Shown here piece by piece: positions 1 through 6,160 of a DNA stretch of 6,349 nt. Position numbers and translations under genes: made by a program. The notes beneath the pieces were generated by a model that saw only the letters and a program-made list of their open reading frames with translations, was not told the origin of the DNA and did no database searches. The first letter of the stretch is position 1; each line of letters starts with the position of its first letter. Source of the DNA: Deltaproteobacteria bacterium (GTDB taxonomy: Bacteria > Desulfobacterota > Binatia > UBA9968); NCBI GenBank assembly GCA_005879435.1, contig VBKX01000305.1, positions 1 through 6,349 on the forward strand, given 5' to 3'.

Positions 1-1
1 C

Positions 2-733
2 GGCGGGGAATTGCTCGAGGCCGGGCTCAACGGCGAAAGAGTGGTTTACATCGCCGGCATCGCGAACAAAGTGGTGCTTTCCATCTTTGCCAAGCCGGAG
101 ATCCAATCACTGGCCGATCTGCGTGGCAAAGTTGTTTCGGCGCTTACTCCCGGCTCCATCAGCGATCATCTGGCGCGGATTCTTTTTCAGGAGGCCGGCC
201 TGGTGCCGGGGCAGGACGTCAAGATGCTTTACTTGAAAACCGGCCCCGAGATCCTTGCCGCGCTCACGACCGGAGTGATCGACGCGGGGATTATTTCGGC
301 GCCGGTGACGCTCAAAGCGCGCCAGGCGGGGTTTAAAGAAATCGTCAACGTTCCCGAGCGGAATATCCCGATGATCCATGCGGGATTGGCGACGACGCGA
401 GACTTCTTGAAAGAACATCGCGATCGCGTCCGGGGTTTTCTGCAAGCGTATATCGAAGCGGTGAAATACGCAGCCACCAACCCGAAAGAAACGAAACAGA
501 TTATCGGCGCATATACCAAAACCACGAACCAAGAGGACCTGGACGAAACTTATCAAACCTTCATCAAAGTTTGGGAGCGCGTGCCCTATGTTTCGACCGC
601 CGGAGTGCAATCGGTGCTGAACTTCACACGTCATGCCGGCGCCAAAACGGCGAAGCCGGAACAGTTCATCGACAACTCGATTTTAACCGAGCTTGAAAAG
701 AGCGGATTCGTGAACCAGATTTTTGGTCGGTAA
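2..733 (+). CDS. ABC transporter substrate-binding protein, NMT1/SsuA/TauA type (5' end cut off by window)
   Basis: Periplasmic solute-binding protein, of the kind that captures a small organic ligand for an ABC importer. The frame is open from base 2, with 243 codons before the stop. Aligned by eye to the complete homologue at 5117-6115, about 90 N-terminal residues (signal peptide and first half of lobe 1) lie outside the window. Visible family features are the hinge and lobe pattern 'IQSLADLRGKVVSA', the ligand-site region 'LAALTTGVIDAGIISAP', and a tail with 'AKTAKPEQFID' followed by 'ELEKSGF'. The tail matches that of the 5117 gene closely, so the two are paralogues of one subfamily. No permease or ATPase gene follows. 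The ligand cannot be told from the sequence. The family call is confident; the substrate is unknown. Confidence 0.9.
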   Translation, partial: GGELLEAGLNGERVVYIAGIANKVVLSIFAKPEIQSLADLRGKVVSALTPGSISDHLARILFQEAGLVPGQDVKMLYLKTGPEILAALTTGVIDAGIISAPVTLKARQAGFKEIVNVPERNIPMIHAGLATTRDFLKEHRDRVRGFLQAYIEAVKYAATNPKETKQIIGAYTKTTNQEDLDETYQTFIKVWERVPYVSTAGVQSVLNFTRHAGAKTAKPEQFIDNSILTELEKSGFVNQIFGR

Positions 734-792
734 CGCTTTAAAGTGGATTTGCGTGAGTCTTCGGCTCCTGCTGCCATAAAACGGTCGTCAGG

Positions 793-926
793 GTTGCTGC
801 AAAAAGGTTTGAATGCTTCGAAGATCTCATGCTTCATCGGGCAGCACGGAATGACATCCATAATATCAAATCCCCTCCGCTCGTCCTGAGCGAGGTCGAA
901 GGACTCTTAAACGGTTTTTCAGCAGC
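793..926. repeat. Small dispersed-repeat-like element with imperfect inverted ends
   Basis: This non-coding stretch lies between two convergent genes. Its left end (793-805, gttgctgcaaaaa) is an imperfect inverted copy of its right end (915-926, tttttcagcagc), with one extra base. Inside, near 879-906, the sequence cgctcgtcctgagcg forms a CGCTC/GAGCG hairpin and runs on into aggtcgaaggac. From memory, this 'gtcctgagcgaggtcgaaggac' and 'tttttcagcagc' type of sequence recurs between genes in many environmental bacterial genomes; I could not search for it here. No transposase is encoded. It may be a REP/MITE-like, non-autonomous element. The exact borders are uncertain. Confidence 0.4.
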
Positions 927-1090
927 TGCCCAGAGTTTCGCCGTTTGCGACTCATTTGAACTTTCCGGCCGGCGACTTCAGCGCTTTGCAAAATAGAGTC
1001 ATGTGGTTTCTTGCCTTTTTGCTTGGAGAGGCTTTGCGCAAATTCCTTCCAAAGGTAGACCGCCGCATAGGATCTCCACGGTTTGATCAC
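866..1090 (-). pseudogene. Detached C-terminal fragment of the AlkA domain, out of frame with the main gene
   Basis: Read from 1090 downward, this frame begins VIKPWRSYAAVYLWKE. It matches the last helix of AlkA-family glycosylases; E. coli AlkA has KPWRSYALLHIW at the same place. It follows directly on the stop of the 1087-2385 gene but in a different frame, and it is not expected to be made alone because it lacks any fold-forming core. The real AlkA homology covers only about the first 20 to 25 codons. After that the frame continues through lysine/arginine-rich sequence into the repeat element at 793-926, ending in 'RPRSGRAEG', which is repeat-derived rather than protein-like. I interpret it as the displaced 3' end of the neighbouring repair gene. 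Confidence 0.65.
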
Positions 1091-2385
1091 TTAAAGGCAT
1101 CCGTGTCGCCGATAGATCTCAAACTTATGTATTCAGCCGACCACGGTCCCAATCCCTTGGTTTCGAGCAGCGCTTTGCGAAACATCATCGGGTCTTGAGC
1201 TTCCGAAAGAAAAATCGCTCCGCTCAACACGCGGCGGCTGAAATCGCGAACCGCCTCTTTGCGCGCAGGGCTTGTTCTCACTTCGCTCAGGTCGGCGCTC
1301 GCCAAGACCGTGGGAGCGGGAAATAAGTACGCCTTTGCTTCCGTCAGTGGGTGAATAATTTCTTCGCCATAACCGCGCACGAGCTGACCGACTAGATCGG
1401 CCCGCTGCTGAGCCGAAACGACCTGCCCTAAGATCGAGCAGACCGCCGTCTCAAAAGGATCCCAACTCCCTGGCACTCTTAGCCCGGGAAAACGATCCAC
1501 AAGCTTGGCGAGCAGCGGCACCTGAGCAAAGCTGTCAGCGATCAACATCGGATCGGAATCCAAGTCGAACATTCTTCTGATCCGATTCACGACGCCGAAA
1601 AGAAGTCGCGGATCTTCAGTGACAACGCTGAGCTTCAGTTGCGGGTTTCCGGCTACCGGCTGAACTCGAAGGAATCCGACGGTTCCTTCGATACGAAAAA
1701 CCCGTTCGAAGGAATTTTCCGCGACGTATTCGACGCCTGGAATCGGATGCGATTGATAGAACCGAATAAGGCTCTGCCAGTCGTAAGGCGGTCTGAACGA
1801 CAGTTTGAGCTCGATGCCCTCCGTGGGTTTGATTTTTGACCGCGCTCTCCTCAATTGAGAAGGCGCGCGCTCGAAGCGCTTCTTGAAAGCATCGTTGAAA
1901 CGTCTGAGCGAGGAAAAGCCGGCGGCGCGGGCCACTGTCATGATCGGCATGGACGTTTCAATGATCAGTCGGCGCGCGAAATCGAGCCGGTTGGCGTCGG
2001 AGATTTGTTTGGGCGTCCGGCCGATTTCCTCTGCAAAAAGCCGCCGCAAATGCCGCGCGCTCACGCCCAGTCGTTGGGCAAACTCTTCCTCGTTAGTCTT
2101 GTGATGAAGCCCGTTGTTGGCGATGAGTTTGAGCGCGCGTTGAACCACGGCCCTCTTGCCCCACCAGGCCGGTGAAAGCGGCGCGCATTCTGGCCGGCAA
2201 CGCAGACACGGTCGGTACCCGGCAGCTTCAGCTGACGCCGCATCCGGGAAGAACACGACGTTCTCGCGTTTCGGTCGCGCCGGGCAAATCGGCCGGCAGT
2301 AAACTCTGGTGGTTTTCACCGCCACAAAAAATTTACCGTCGAAGCGGTAATCGCGAGCGAGCAAAGCTTGGTAAAAATCTTTCAT
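1087..2385 (-). CDS. Ada-AraC-AlkA type alkylation-repair protein, C-terminally truncated (probable pseudogene)
   Basis: 432 residues from ATG 2385. Residues 1-66 are an Ada N-terminal zinc domain with the four cysteines C30, C34, C60 and C63 (motifs YCRPICPAR and RPCLRC); in Ada the first of these takes a methyl group from DNA phosphotriesters. Residues about 76-175 form an AraC-type double helix-turn-helix. Residues about 187-260 resemble the AlkA N-terminal domain, and about 285-432 the HhH-GPD 3-methyladenine glycosylase fold, with the hairpin GLGPW and Y419. The protein stops after GDTDAFK. In AlkA, about 25 more residues containing the catalytic Asp (E. coli D238) should come before KPWRSY, but KPWRSYAA follows at once out of frame. 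Glycosylase activity is therefore probably lost, while the sensor and DNA-binding domains are intact. The start was chosen because homology begins at MKDFYQALLARDYRFDGKF; the open frame extends to 2607 without family similarity, and the Shine-Dalgarno is weak. Confidence 0.85.
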   Translation of the reverse strand: MKDFYQALLARDYRFDGKFFVAVKTTRVYCRPICPARPKRENVVFFPDAASAEAAGYRPCLRCRPECAPLSPAWWGKRAVVQRALKLIANNGLHHKTNEEEFAQRLGVSARHLRRLFAEEIGRTPKQISDANRLDFARRLIIETSMPIMTVARAAGFSSLRRFNDAFKKRFERAPSQLRRARSKIKPTEGIELKLSFRPPYDWQSLIRFYQSHPIPGVEYVAENSFERVFRIEGTVGFLRVQPVAGNPQLKLSVVTEDPRLLFGVVNRIRRMFDLDSDPMLIADSFAQVPLLAKLVDRFPGLRVPGSWDPFETAVCSILGQVVSAQQRADLVGQLVRGYGEEIIHPLTEAKAYLFPAPTVLASADLSEVRTSPARKEAVRDFSRRVLSGAIFLSEAQDPMMFRKALLETKGLGPWSAEYISLRSIGDTDAFK

Positions 2386-2419
2386 AACGTTGTAGGGACA
2401 GATTGGAACAAGCGACGTC

Positions 2420-2429
2420 CTTGCGCAAG
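2420..2429 (-). promoter_or_regulatory. Candidate operator upstream of the Ada-AlkA gene
   Basis: CTTGCGCAAG is a perfect 10-bp palindrome lying 35 to 44 bases upstream of the Ada-AlkA start codon. It contains GCGCAAG, which also occurs in the E. coli Ada-regulated promoter element as I remember it (AAAGCGCAAG). Its position suits self-regulation by the Ada/AraC half of the protein. This is a short match and could be chance. Confidence 0.2.
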
Positions 2430-2674
2430 CGAGCGATTCGCCATTTTCGGACGTGATTCGTTTTAGTCCAACGCAACCCAAAGGGGGTGGTACTTTTCGC
2501 CATTCAGGATGCTGACTCTCTTCTCGTACCTTGAGGTTTGCTGGACTTGCGGATGAACAGGGGCTTACGGTTTTGCATCTTGCACTTGTCGGCTCTGAAA
2601 AACACAACGAAAAAAAGCCTTGTATTTGGGACGTCGTTCAGCCTATTTCTTCGGTTGTCGGTCCACAACTTCTC

Positions 2675-2680
2675 GGGAGG
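2675..2680 (+). promoter_or_regulatory. Ribosome binding site that fixes the start of the Usp-ferritin gene
   Basis: GGGAGG lies six bases before the ATG at 2687. The reading frame is open further upstream to 2531, but homology to Usp-like proteins begins at MPRYLSLANQT, and this site decides for the ATG at 2687. Confidence 0.8.
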
Positions 2681-2686
2681 TGTACC

Positions 2687-3523
2687 ATGCCACGCTATCT
2701 CAGTTTGGCCAACCAAACCGCAGCGAGCCCGGAGCTGGCCAGTGCAGTTCGGGAGATCGTTGCAAAGGATATAGATACAGAGTTTGTCTTGCTGGTTCCC
2801 GCCACACCGATGGAAGATCTTCTCGATTGGCAGGATGGCGATAGTGAAACAATAGCGAAGCGGACCGCTCAAGCTGCAAAGGATCATCTAGCGGGAGTGG
2901 GCGCGAAAGTCGCGCGCACGGAAGTGGGCGATGCTTCGCCTGTAAAGGCAATCGAGAACGAACTGGAACAGCACCAAGAAAAATATGACGGCATCATTAT
3001 CTCCACTCTACCGCTGCAAAGGTCACGCTGGGTGGCGCTTGACCAGCCCCGGCGCATCGAACGCCGCTTCAAAGTGCCAGTCAGACACGTGGTGGGCCAT
3101 TCTGTGACCATGACCCGGGAGGATCTCATAAACGGCCTGAATGAAGATCTCAACCTCGAGCTCGAGGCGATTCTGCGGAGCGTATATCACGCCGCCGCCG
3201 GCCGCGGCATGCTCGGCCACGAGCTTCGCGAGTTACTGAAAAAAGAGCTACCCAGCGAGCTTGACCACGCTACTTTCCTCGCCGACAAGATCGTGGCGCT
3301 TGGCGGCGAAGTGCGTATCCGGCCGGCTATGCCCGCAGAATTTGGCGCTGCCCGCGAGCTTTTGCAGCAGAACATTGCCGCGGAGCGGAAGGTCATCGGC
3401 AACTACGCGAAACGGATCGACCAGGCGGCGGAATTTGGCGACAAAGGTCTGGCGATACGCTTGGAGAATATGCTGGCATCGGAAACCGATCACCTCGAGC
3501 AACTCGAACGCCTGGGACGTTAG
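2687..3523 (+). CDS. Usp-like domain fused to a bacterioferritin-like di-iron domain
   Basis: 278 residues, soluble and probably cytoplasmic; no signal peptide. Residues 1-137 resemble the Usp/HUP-type alpha-beta domain seen in actinobacterial stress proteins (RYLSLANQT, FVLLVPATP, GDASPVKAIE, IIISTLPLQRSRWVALDQP, then the end strand VPVRHV). Residues about 145-278 are a ferritin-like four-helix bundle with the full di-iron set read by alignment to E. coli bacterioferritin: E158, E191/H194 (SELDH), E233 and E266/H269 (SETDH). The haem-ligand methionine of bacterioferritin (E. coli M52) is leucine here (L192), so haem binding in the usual way is unlikely. Likely roles are iron oxidation or storage, or peroxide protection, with the Usp part sensing or scaffolding; that division is inference. 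It stands alone, with a strong ribosome site before it and a stem-loop after it. Confidence 0.8.
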   Translation: MPRYLSLANQTAASPELASAVREIVAKDIDTEFVLLVPATPMEDLLDWQDGDSETIAKRTAQAAKDHLAGVGAKVARTEVGDASPVKAIENELEQHQEKYDGIIISTLPLQRSRWVALDQPRRIERRFKVPVRHVVGHSVTMTREDLINGLNEDLNLELEAILRSVYHAAAGRGMLGHELRELLKKELPSELDHATFLADKIVALGGEVRIRPAMPAEFGAARELLQQNIAAERKVIGNYAKRIDQAAEFGDKGLAIRLENMLASETDHLEQLERLGR

Positions 3524-3528
3524 TATGC

Positions 3529-3575
3529 CGGACCGCTCACGTCGAACCTAAGATTGAACGCAGGTGAGCGGTCCG
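3529..3575 (+). terminator. Stem-loop after the Usp-ferritin gene, possible terminator or 3' mRNA end
   Basis: CGGACCGCTCAC (3529-3540) pairs perfectly with GTGAGCGGTCCG (3564-3575), a 12-bp stem enclosing a 23-base loop, starting five bases after the stop codon. No run of T follows, so it is not a classic intrinsic terminator; it may act with Rho or protect the mRNA 3' end. The stem is certain from the sequence, the function is not. Confidence 0.55.
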
Positions 3576-3633
3576 CGGAAACTTCAGCACAGTTCGTCGC
3601 GGGCCTTCTGTAAAGGCTGGACGATCATCAGTT

Positions 3634-3660
3634 CGCAACCAACGCCATCGTTGCGAGGAG
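3634..3660 (+). promoter_or_regulatory. Hairpin abutting the ribosome binding site of the second binding-protein gene
   Basis: AGGAG at 3656-3660 sits six bases before the ATG at 3667 and supports that start. Directly before it, CGCAAC (3634-3639) can pair with GTTGCG (3650-3655). A competing inner pairing, CAACG (3640-3644) with CGTTG (3649-3653), shares bases with it. The structures stop just short of the Shine-Dalgarno. Whether they affect translation is unknown. Confidence 0.4.
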
Positions 3661-3666
3661 AAGCCG

Positions 3667-4659
3667 ATGGGTAAAACAGGATGGATCGCGATTGGTTTCC
3701 TTTCGGTCTCTTCAATCCTGCTTCCCGCCGCAACCAAAAGCACGTTTTGTGCGGAACAACCGGGAAAGCTCTCTCCCGTCCGCATCGGCATCGTGTCGCG
3801 CAGCACGTTGGACATGCCCTTTTACGTGGCGCGGGAGCGAAACTTTTTCCGCGAGGAAGGTTTGGACGCCGAGATCATTCTGATTAAGGCGAACTTGGCG
3901 GTACAAGCGCTTTTGGGAGGCAGCATTGACTTCGGCACGGCGACGGGCACTGCGGTCAGCGCGATCGTGAACGGCGCCGACGTCAGGGTCGTTCTGGCGA
4001 TGAGCGACGCGCCGTCATTTGATTTGATCGTCCAGCCGAGCATTACCAGCATTCAACAGTTACGCGGAAAGAAGATCGGCGTTGCCGGAATCGGTGGCCT
4101 GACCGAGATTTTGGCTCGCCAGATCCTGATCGCGAATCACGTGCCGCCCGAGCAAGTGACTTTCCTGCCGCTCGGTGCCAGCGACGTCACCTATGCATCC
4201 TTGAAGGCCGGGGTGATCGAGGCCACCCTGTTGCAGATCCCGCAGACCTTTATGGCCCAAGATGAGGGCTTTCGAAAAATCGCGTCGGGCGGCGACGTTT
4301 ACCGGATCATCCAGGGCGGCTTGGCAGTGGCGAAAGCGACCGTCACTGAACGGCCGGAGCTGGTAACTAAAACCATCCGTGCGACCTTGCGAGCGGTGCG
4401 GCAGATCAAGAACGACAAAAAGTACGCCCTGGAGTTTATGAAAGGGCCGTATCTCGATCTGGGAAAGGAGCGGGAACGGTTTACCGAACGTGCTTATGAC
4501 GCGGCGATGCGGGGATATCTCCTATCGGGCCTGGTGGACGAAAAGTTGCAGCGGGAGATGATCGCGTCCGCCGCGCAACGCGTCAAAGCCACGCCGCCGA
4601 CGCCTGAGCGCGTTTTCGACTTCAGCTTCGCGCGCAAGGTGAGCGCGTCTTTGCAATAG
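3667..4659 (+). CDS. ABC transporter substrate-binding protein, NMT1/SsuA/TauA type (full length)
   Basis: 330 residues, exported. Residues 1 to about 22-29 are a Sec signal peptide (GKTGW, then a hydrophobic stretch IAIGFLSVSSILLPAA). There is no proper lipobox, although C28 lies nearby. The mature part has the family layout: first strand VRIGIV, 'MPFYVARERNFFREEGLDAEI' at 50-70, 'AVQALLGGSIDFGTATG' at 78-94, the hinge 'SIQQLRGKKIGVAGIGG', then 'ASLKAGVIEATLL' in lobe 2. The C-terminus (ERVFDFSFARKV) differs from the other two binding proteins in the window, so it belongs to another subfamily and probably binds a different ligand. No permease or ATPase gene adjoins it; the partners must be elsewhere, or the protein is an orphan receptor. 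The substrate cannot be assigned. Confidence 0.92.
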   Translation: MGKTGWIAIGFLSVSSILLPAATKSTFCAEQPGKLSPVRIGIVSRSTLDMPFYVARERNFFREEGLDAEIILIKANLAVQALLGGSIDFGTATGTAVSAIVNGADVRVVLAMSDAPSFDLIVQPSITSIQQLRGKKIGVAGIGGLTEILARQILIANHVPPEQVTFLPLGASDVTYASLKAGVIEATLLQIPQTFMAQDEGFRKIASGGDVYRIIQGGLAVAKATVTERPELVTKTIRATLRAVRQIKNDKKYALEFMKGPYLDLGKERERFTERAYDAAMRGYLLSGLVDEKLQREMIASAAQRVKATPPTPERVFDFSFARKVSASLQ

Positions 4660-5116
4660 ACGCGCCTTGGTGGCGAGGTTCAGGGTAAACCCGCAAGCAA
4701 AACAAATCAGGAGTTAAACAACCAATCACTGACGATTCTTCGGTTGGGAAAGATCACCACAGCGAGCATCCATCTGAGCAAGCAGGCGGTTCAGGCCGGC
4801 AATCTGAACGATTATCTTTTTATCCTTTGTACCCTGGAACTTTAGCGCCAGCGTAATGAAGTGGATCGGCATCGGCGGTGCATACCCAGCACTGAGCCGA
4901 AGGTCAAGAGCGACGCTGAAATCTGAGTAGCGGCAGTGCGCCGGCAATGAGCTAATTGCGACTCTCATCGCTCCGTGAGAAGCTGACCCTAGAATTTTAC
5001 GGCGAAACGATTAATGCGACTCGACGCGGAGCCGACGTTCGACGCACGCGCATATTACAAGCGCGGCGTGACCGCTATCGAGGCATTTCCGTGATCAACC
5101 GCCGAATCATTTATAT
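4660..5116. other. Intergenic stretch without a convincing gene, possibly decayed coding sequence
   Basis: These 457 bases separate two binding-protein genes. An AGGAG at 4710-4714 has no ATG, GTG or TTG start codon at a usable distance behind it. Short open frames occur on both strands. One at 5014-5094 (26 codons, starting MRLDAEPTFDARAYY) has a strongly gene-like codon pattern, G or C at most third positions. Another, 4956-5120, ends in an ATGA overlap with the start of the next gene. None matches a family I recognise. The region may hold remnants of a lost gene. Confidence 0.4.
4726..4968 (-). CDS. Possible small protein of unknown function (80 residues)
   Basis: An open frame from ATG 4968 on the minus strand, with GGAG a few bases before the start (closer than ideal). 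The product is basic, with no signal peptide, no clear transmembrane helix and no motif I recognise; the centre (MPIHFITLALKF) is moderately hydrophobic. It lies opposite in direction to both flanking binding-protein genes. Its length alone does not prove coding, and it could be chance or a decayed gene. Confidence 0.2.
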   Translation of the reverse strand: MRVAISSLPAHCRYSDFSVALDLRLSAGYAPPMPIHFITLALKFQGTKDKKIIVQIAGLNRLLAQMDARCGDLSQPKNRQ

Positions 5117-6115
5117 ATGACGCGCTCAATAATGTTCTGGGCATGGGCCATGCTTTTTTGCTCTCTCGCCCCTGGAGGAAGCTTCGCCGCTGAGAAGATT
5201 CGCATCTTTTATTCCGCTATCACAGGCGAGCAGTCGGCATTTTACATCATAAAAGAGTCCGGCATGTTTCAGAAATATGGTCTCGATCCCGAGATCATTT
5301 ATTTGGACAGCGGCACCATCGCCGTCCAGGCGATGCTGTCGGGCGAAATTCAGCTAGGCTTGCTGGGATCGACCGCGGCGATATCGAGCAGTCTGCGCGG
5401 ATCTGACATCAAGATCATCGCCGGCATGATCAACCACCTGACCTACGTTTTGATGTCGGATCCGAAGATAAACCGTCCCGACCAGCTCAAAGGAAGCAAG
5501 ATCGCGATCGCGCGTTTTGGATCGCTATCGGATTTTGGCGTGAGATTGGCTCTCAAGCGCCTCAACGTTGCGCTATCCGATGTGACGCTTCTGCAACTCG
5601 GCGGCGGTCAAACCGCACGCTTGGCCGCACTCAAGTCAGGCGTCGTGCAGGCAGCGATCTTTGCCCCGCCGATCACGCGCGTCGCGAGAGAGCAAGGGTT
5701 CTACTCGATGCTGGATATGATCAAGGAGAAATTCGAATACGCCGGCTCGGCTATCGCGGCCAGCGGCGCATTCCTGCGGGAAAAACCCGACGTCGCCGCG
5801 CGCTTCATGCGTGCTTACGTCGCGGGAATCCACTATGCAAAGACACACAAAGAAGAGAGTATGCGCATCACCGCTCGTTACATGAAACTGGATTTTAACA
5901 AGGAGCGCGCCAGCTTGGAGGAAACCTACAACATCTTCATTCAGGACGTCGTGCAGCGCAAACCTTATCCAACTTTGGAAGGAATTCAGCGCGTGCTCGA
6001 CCTGATCGCTGAGAGCGATCCAAAAGCCAAGACGGCGAAGCCGGAACAATTTGTCGACACTCGCCTACTAGCGGAGCTGGACCGCAGTGGCGTCATTGAC
6101 GGCCTTTATAAATAG
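5117..6115 (+). CDS. ABC transporter substrate-binding protein, NMT1/SsuA/TauA type (full length)
   Basis: 332 residues, exported. The signal peptide spans about residues 1-24 (n-region TRS, hydrophobic IMFWAWAMLFCSLA, cleavage probably SFA|AEK). The mature protein starts KIRIFYSAITGEQSAFYI and carries the typical blocks 'ESGMFQKYGLDPEIIYL' (47-63), 'AVQAMLSGEIQLGLLG' (69-84), the hinge 'RPDQLKGSKIAIARFGS' (120-136), 'LAALKSGVVQAAIFAPP' (169-185) and the tail 'AKTAKPEQFVD' (304-314). It is a close paralogue of the partial protein at 2-733, sharing that tail and the preceding helix pattern. The start is the first Met of the signal peptide; no Shine-Dalgarno is visible before it (the upstream bases are tcatttatat), and Met6 is a possible but no better alternative. 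There is no adjoining transporter subunit. The substrate is unknown. Confidence 0.92.
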   Translation: MTRSIMFWAWAMLFCSLAPGGSFAAEKIRIFYSAITGEQSAFYIIKESGMFQKYGLDPEIIYLDSGTIAVQAMLSGEIQLGLLGSTAAISSSLRGSDIKIIAGMINHLTYVLMSDPKINRPDQLKGSKIAIARFGSLSDFGVRLALKRLNVALSDVTLLQLGGGQTARLAALKSGVVQAAIFAPPITRVAREQGFYSMLDMIKEKFEYAGSAIAASGAFLREKPDVAARFMRAYVAGIHYAKTHKEESMRITARYMKLDFNKERASLEETYNIFIQDVVQRKPYPTLEGIQRVLDLIAESDPKAKTAKPEQFVDTRLLAELDRSGVIDGLYK

Positions 6116-6160
6116 TCTAGCGTTTGCTCGCCCCTCCGCAAAGTTCACAAGCCACCCGTA

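Noticed and set aside
107..634. 175-codon open frame on the minus strand
   Set aside because: It is antisense to the partial binding protein; long antisense frames are common in GC-rich genes.
1855..2175. 106-codon open frame on the plus strand
   Set aside because: It is antisense to the AraC and Ada domains of the repair gene, which have recognisable motifs.
2386..2607. N-terminal extension of the Ada-AlkA gene by 74 codons
   Set aside because: The extension has no Ada-like sequence and overlaps the divergent control region; homology starts at MKDFYQ.
2531..2686. N-terminal extension of the Usp-ferritin gene by 52 codons
   Set aside because: The strong Shine-Dalgarno at 2675-2680 and the start of homology both point to the ATG at 2687.
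3154..3167. Perfect 14-bp palindrome CCTCGAGCTCGAGG
   Set aside because: It lies inside the ferritin-like domain and encodes Leu-Glu repeats of the first iron-binding helix; ordinary codon choice explains it.
3748..3750. Cys28 of the second binding protein as a lipoprotein attachment site
   Set aside because: The preceding residues STF do not fit a lipobox; a plain Sec signal is more likely.
5636..6049. 137-codon open frame on the minus strand
   Set aside because: It is antisense to a full-length binding protein with clear family homology; its product looks like no known family.
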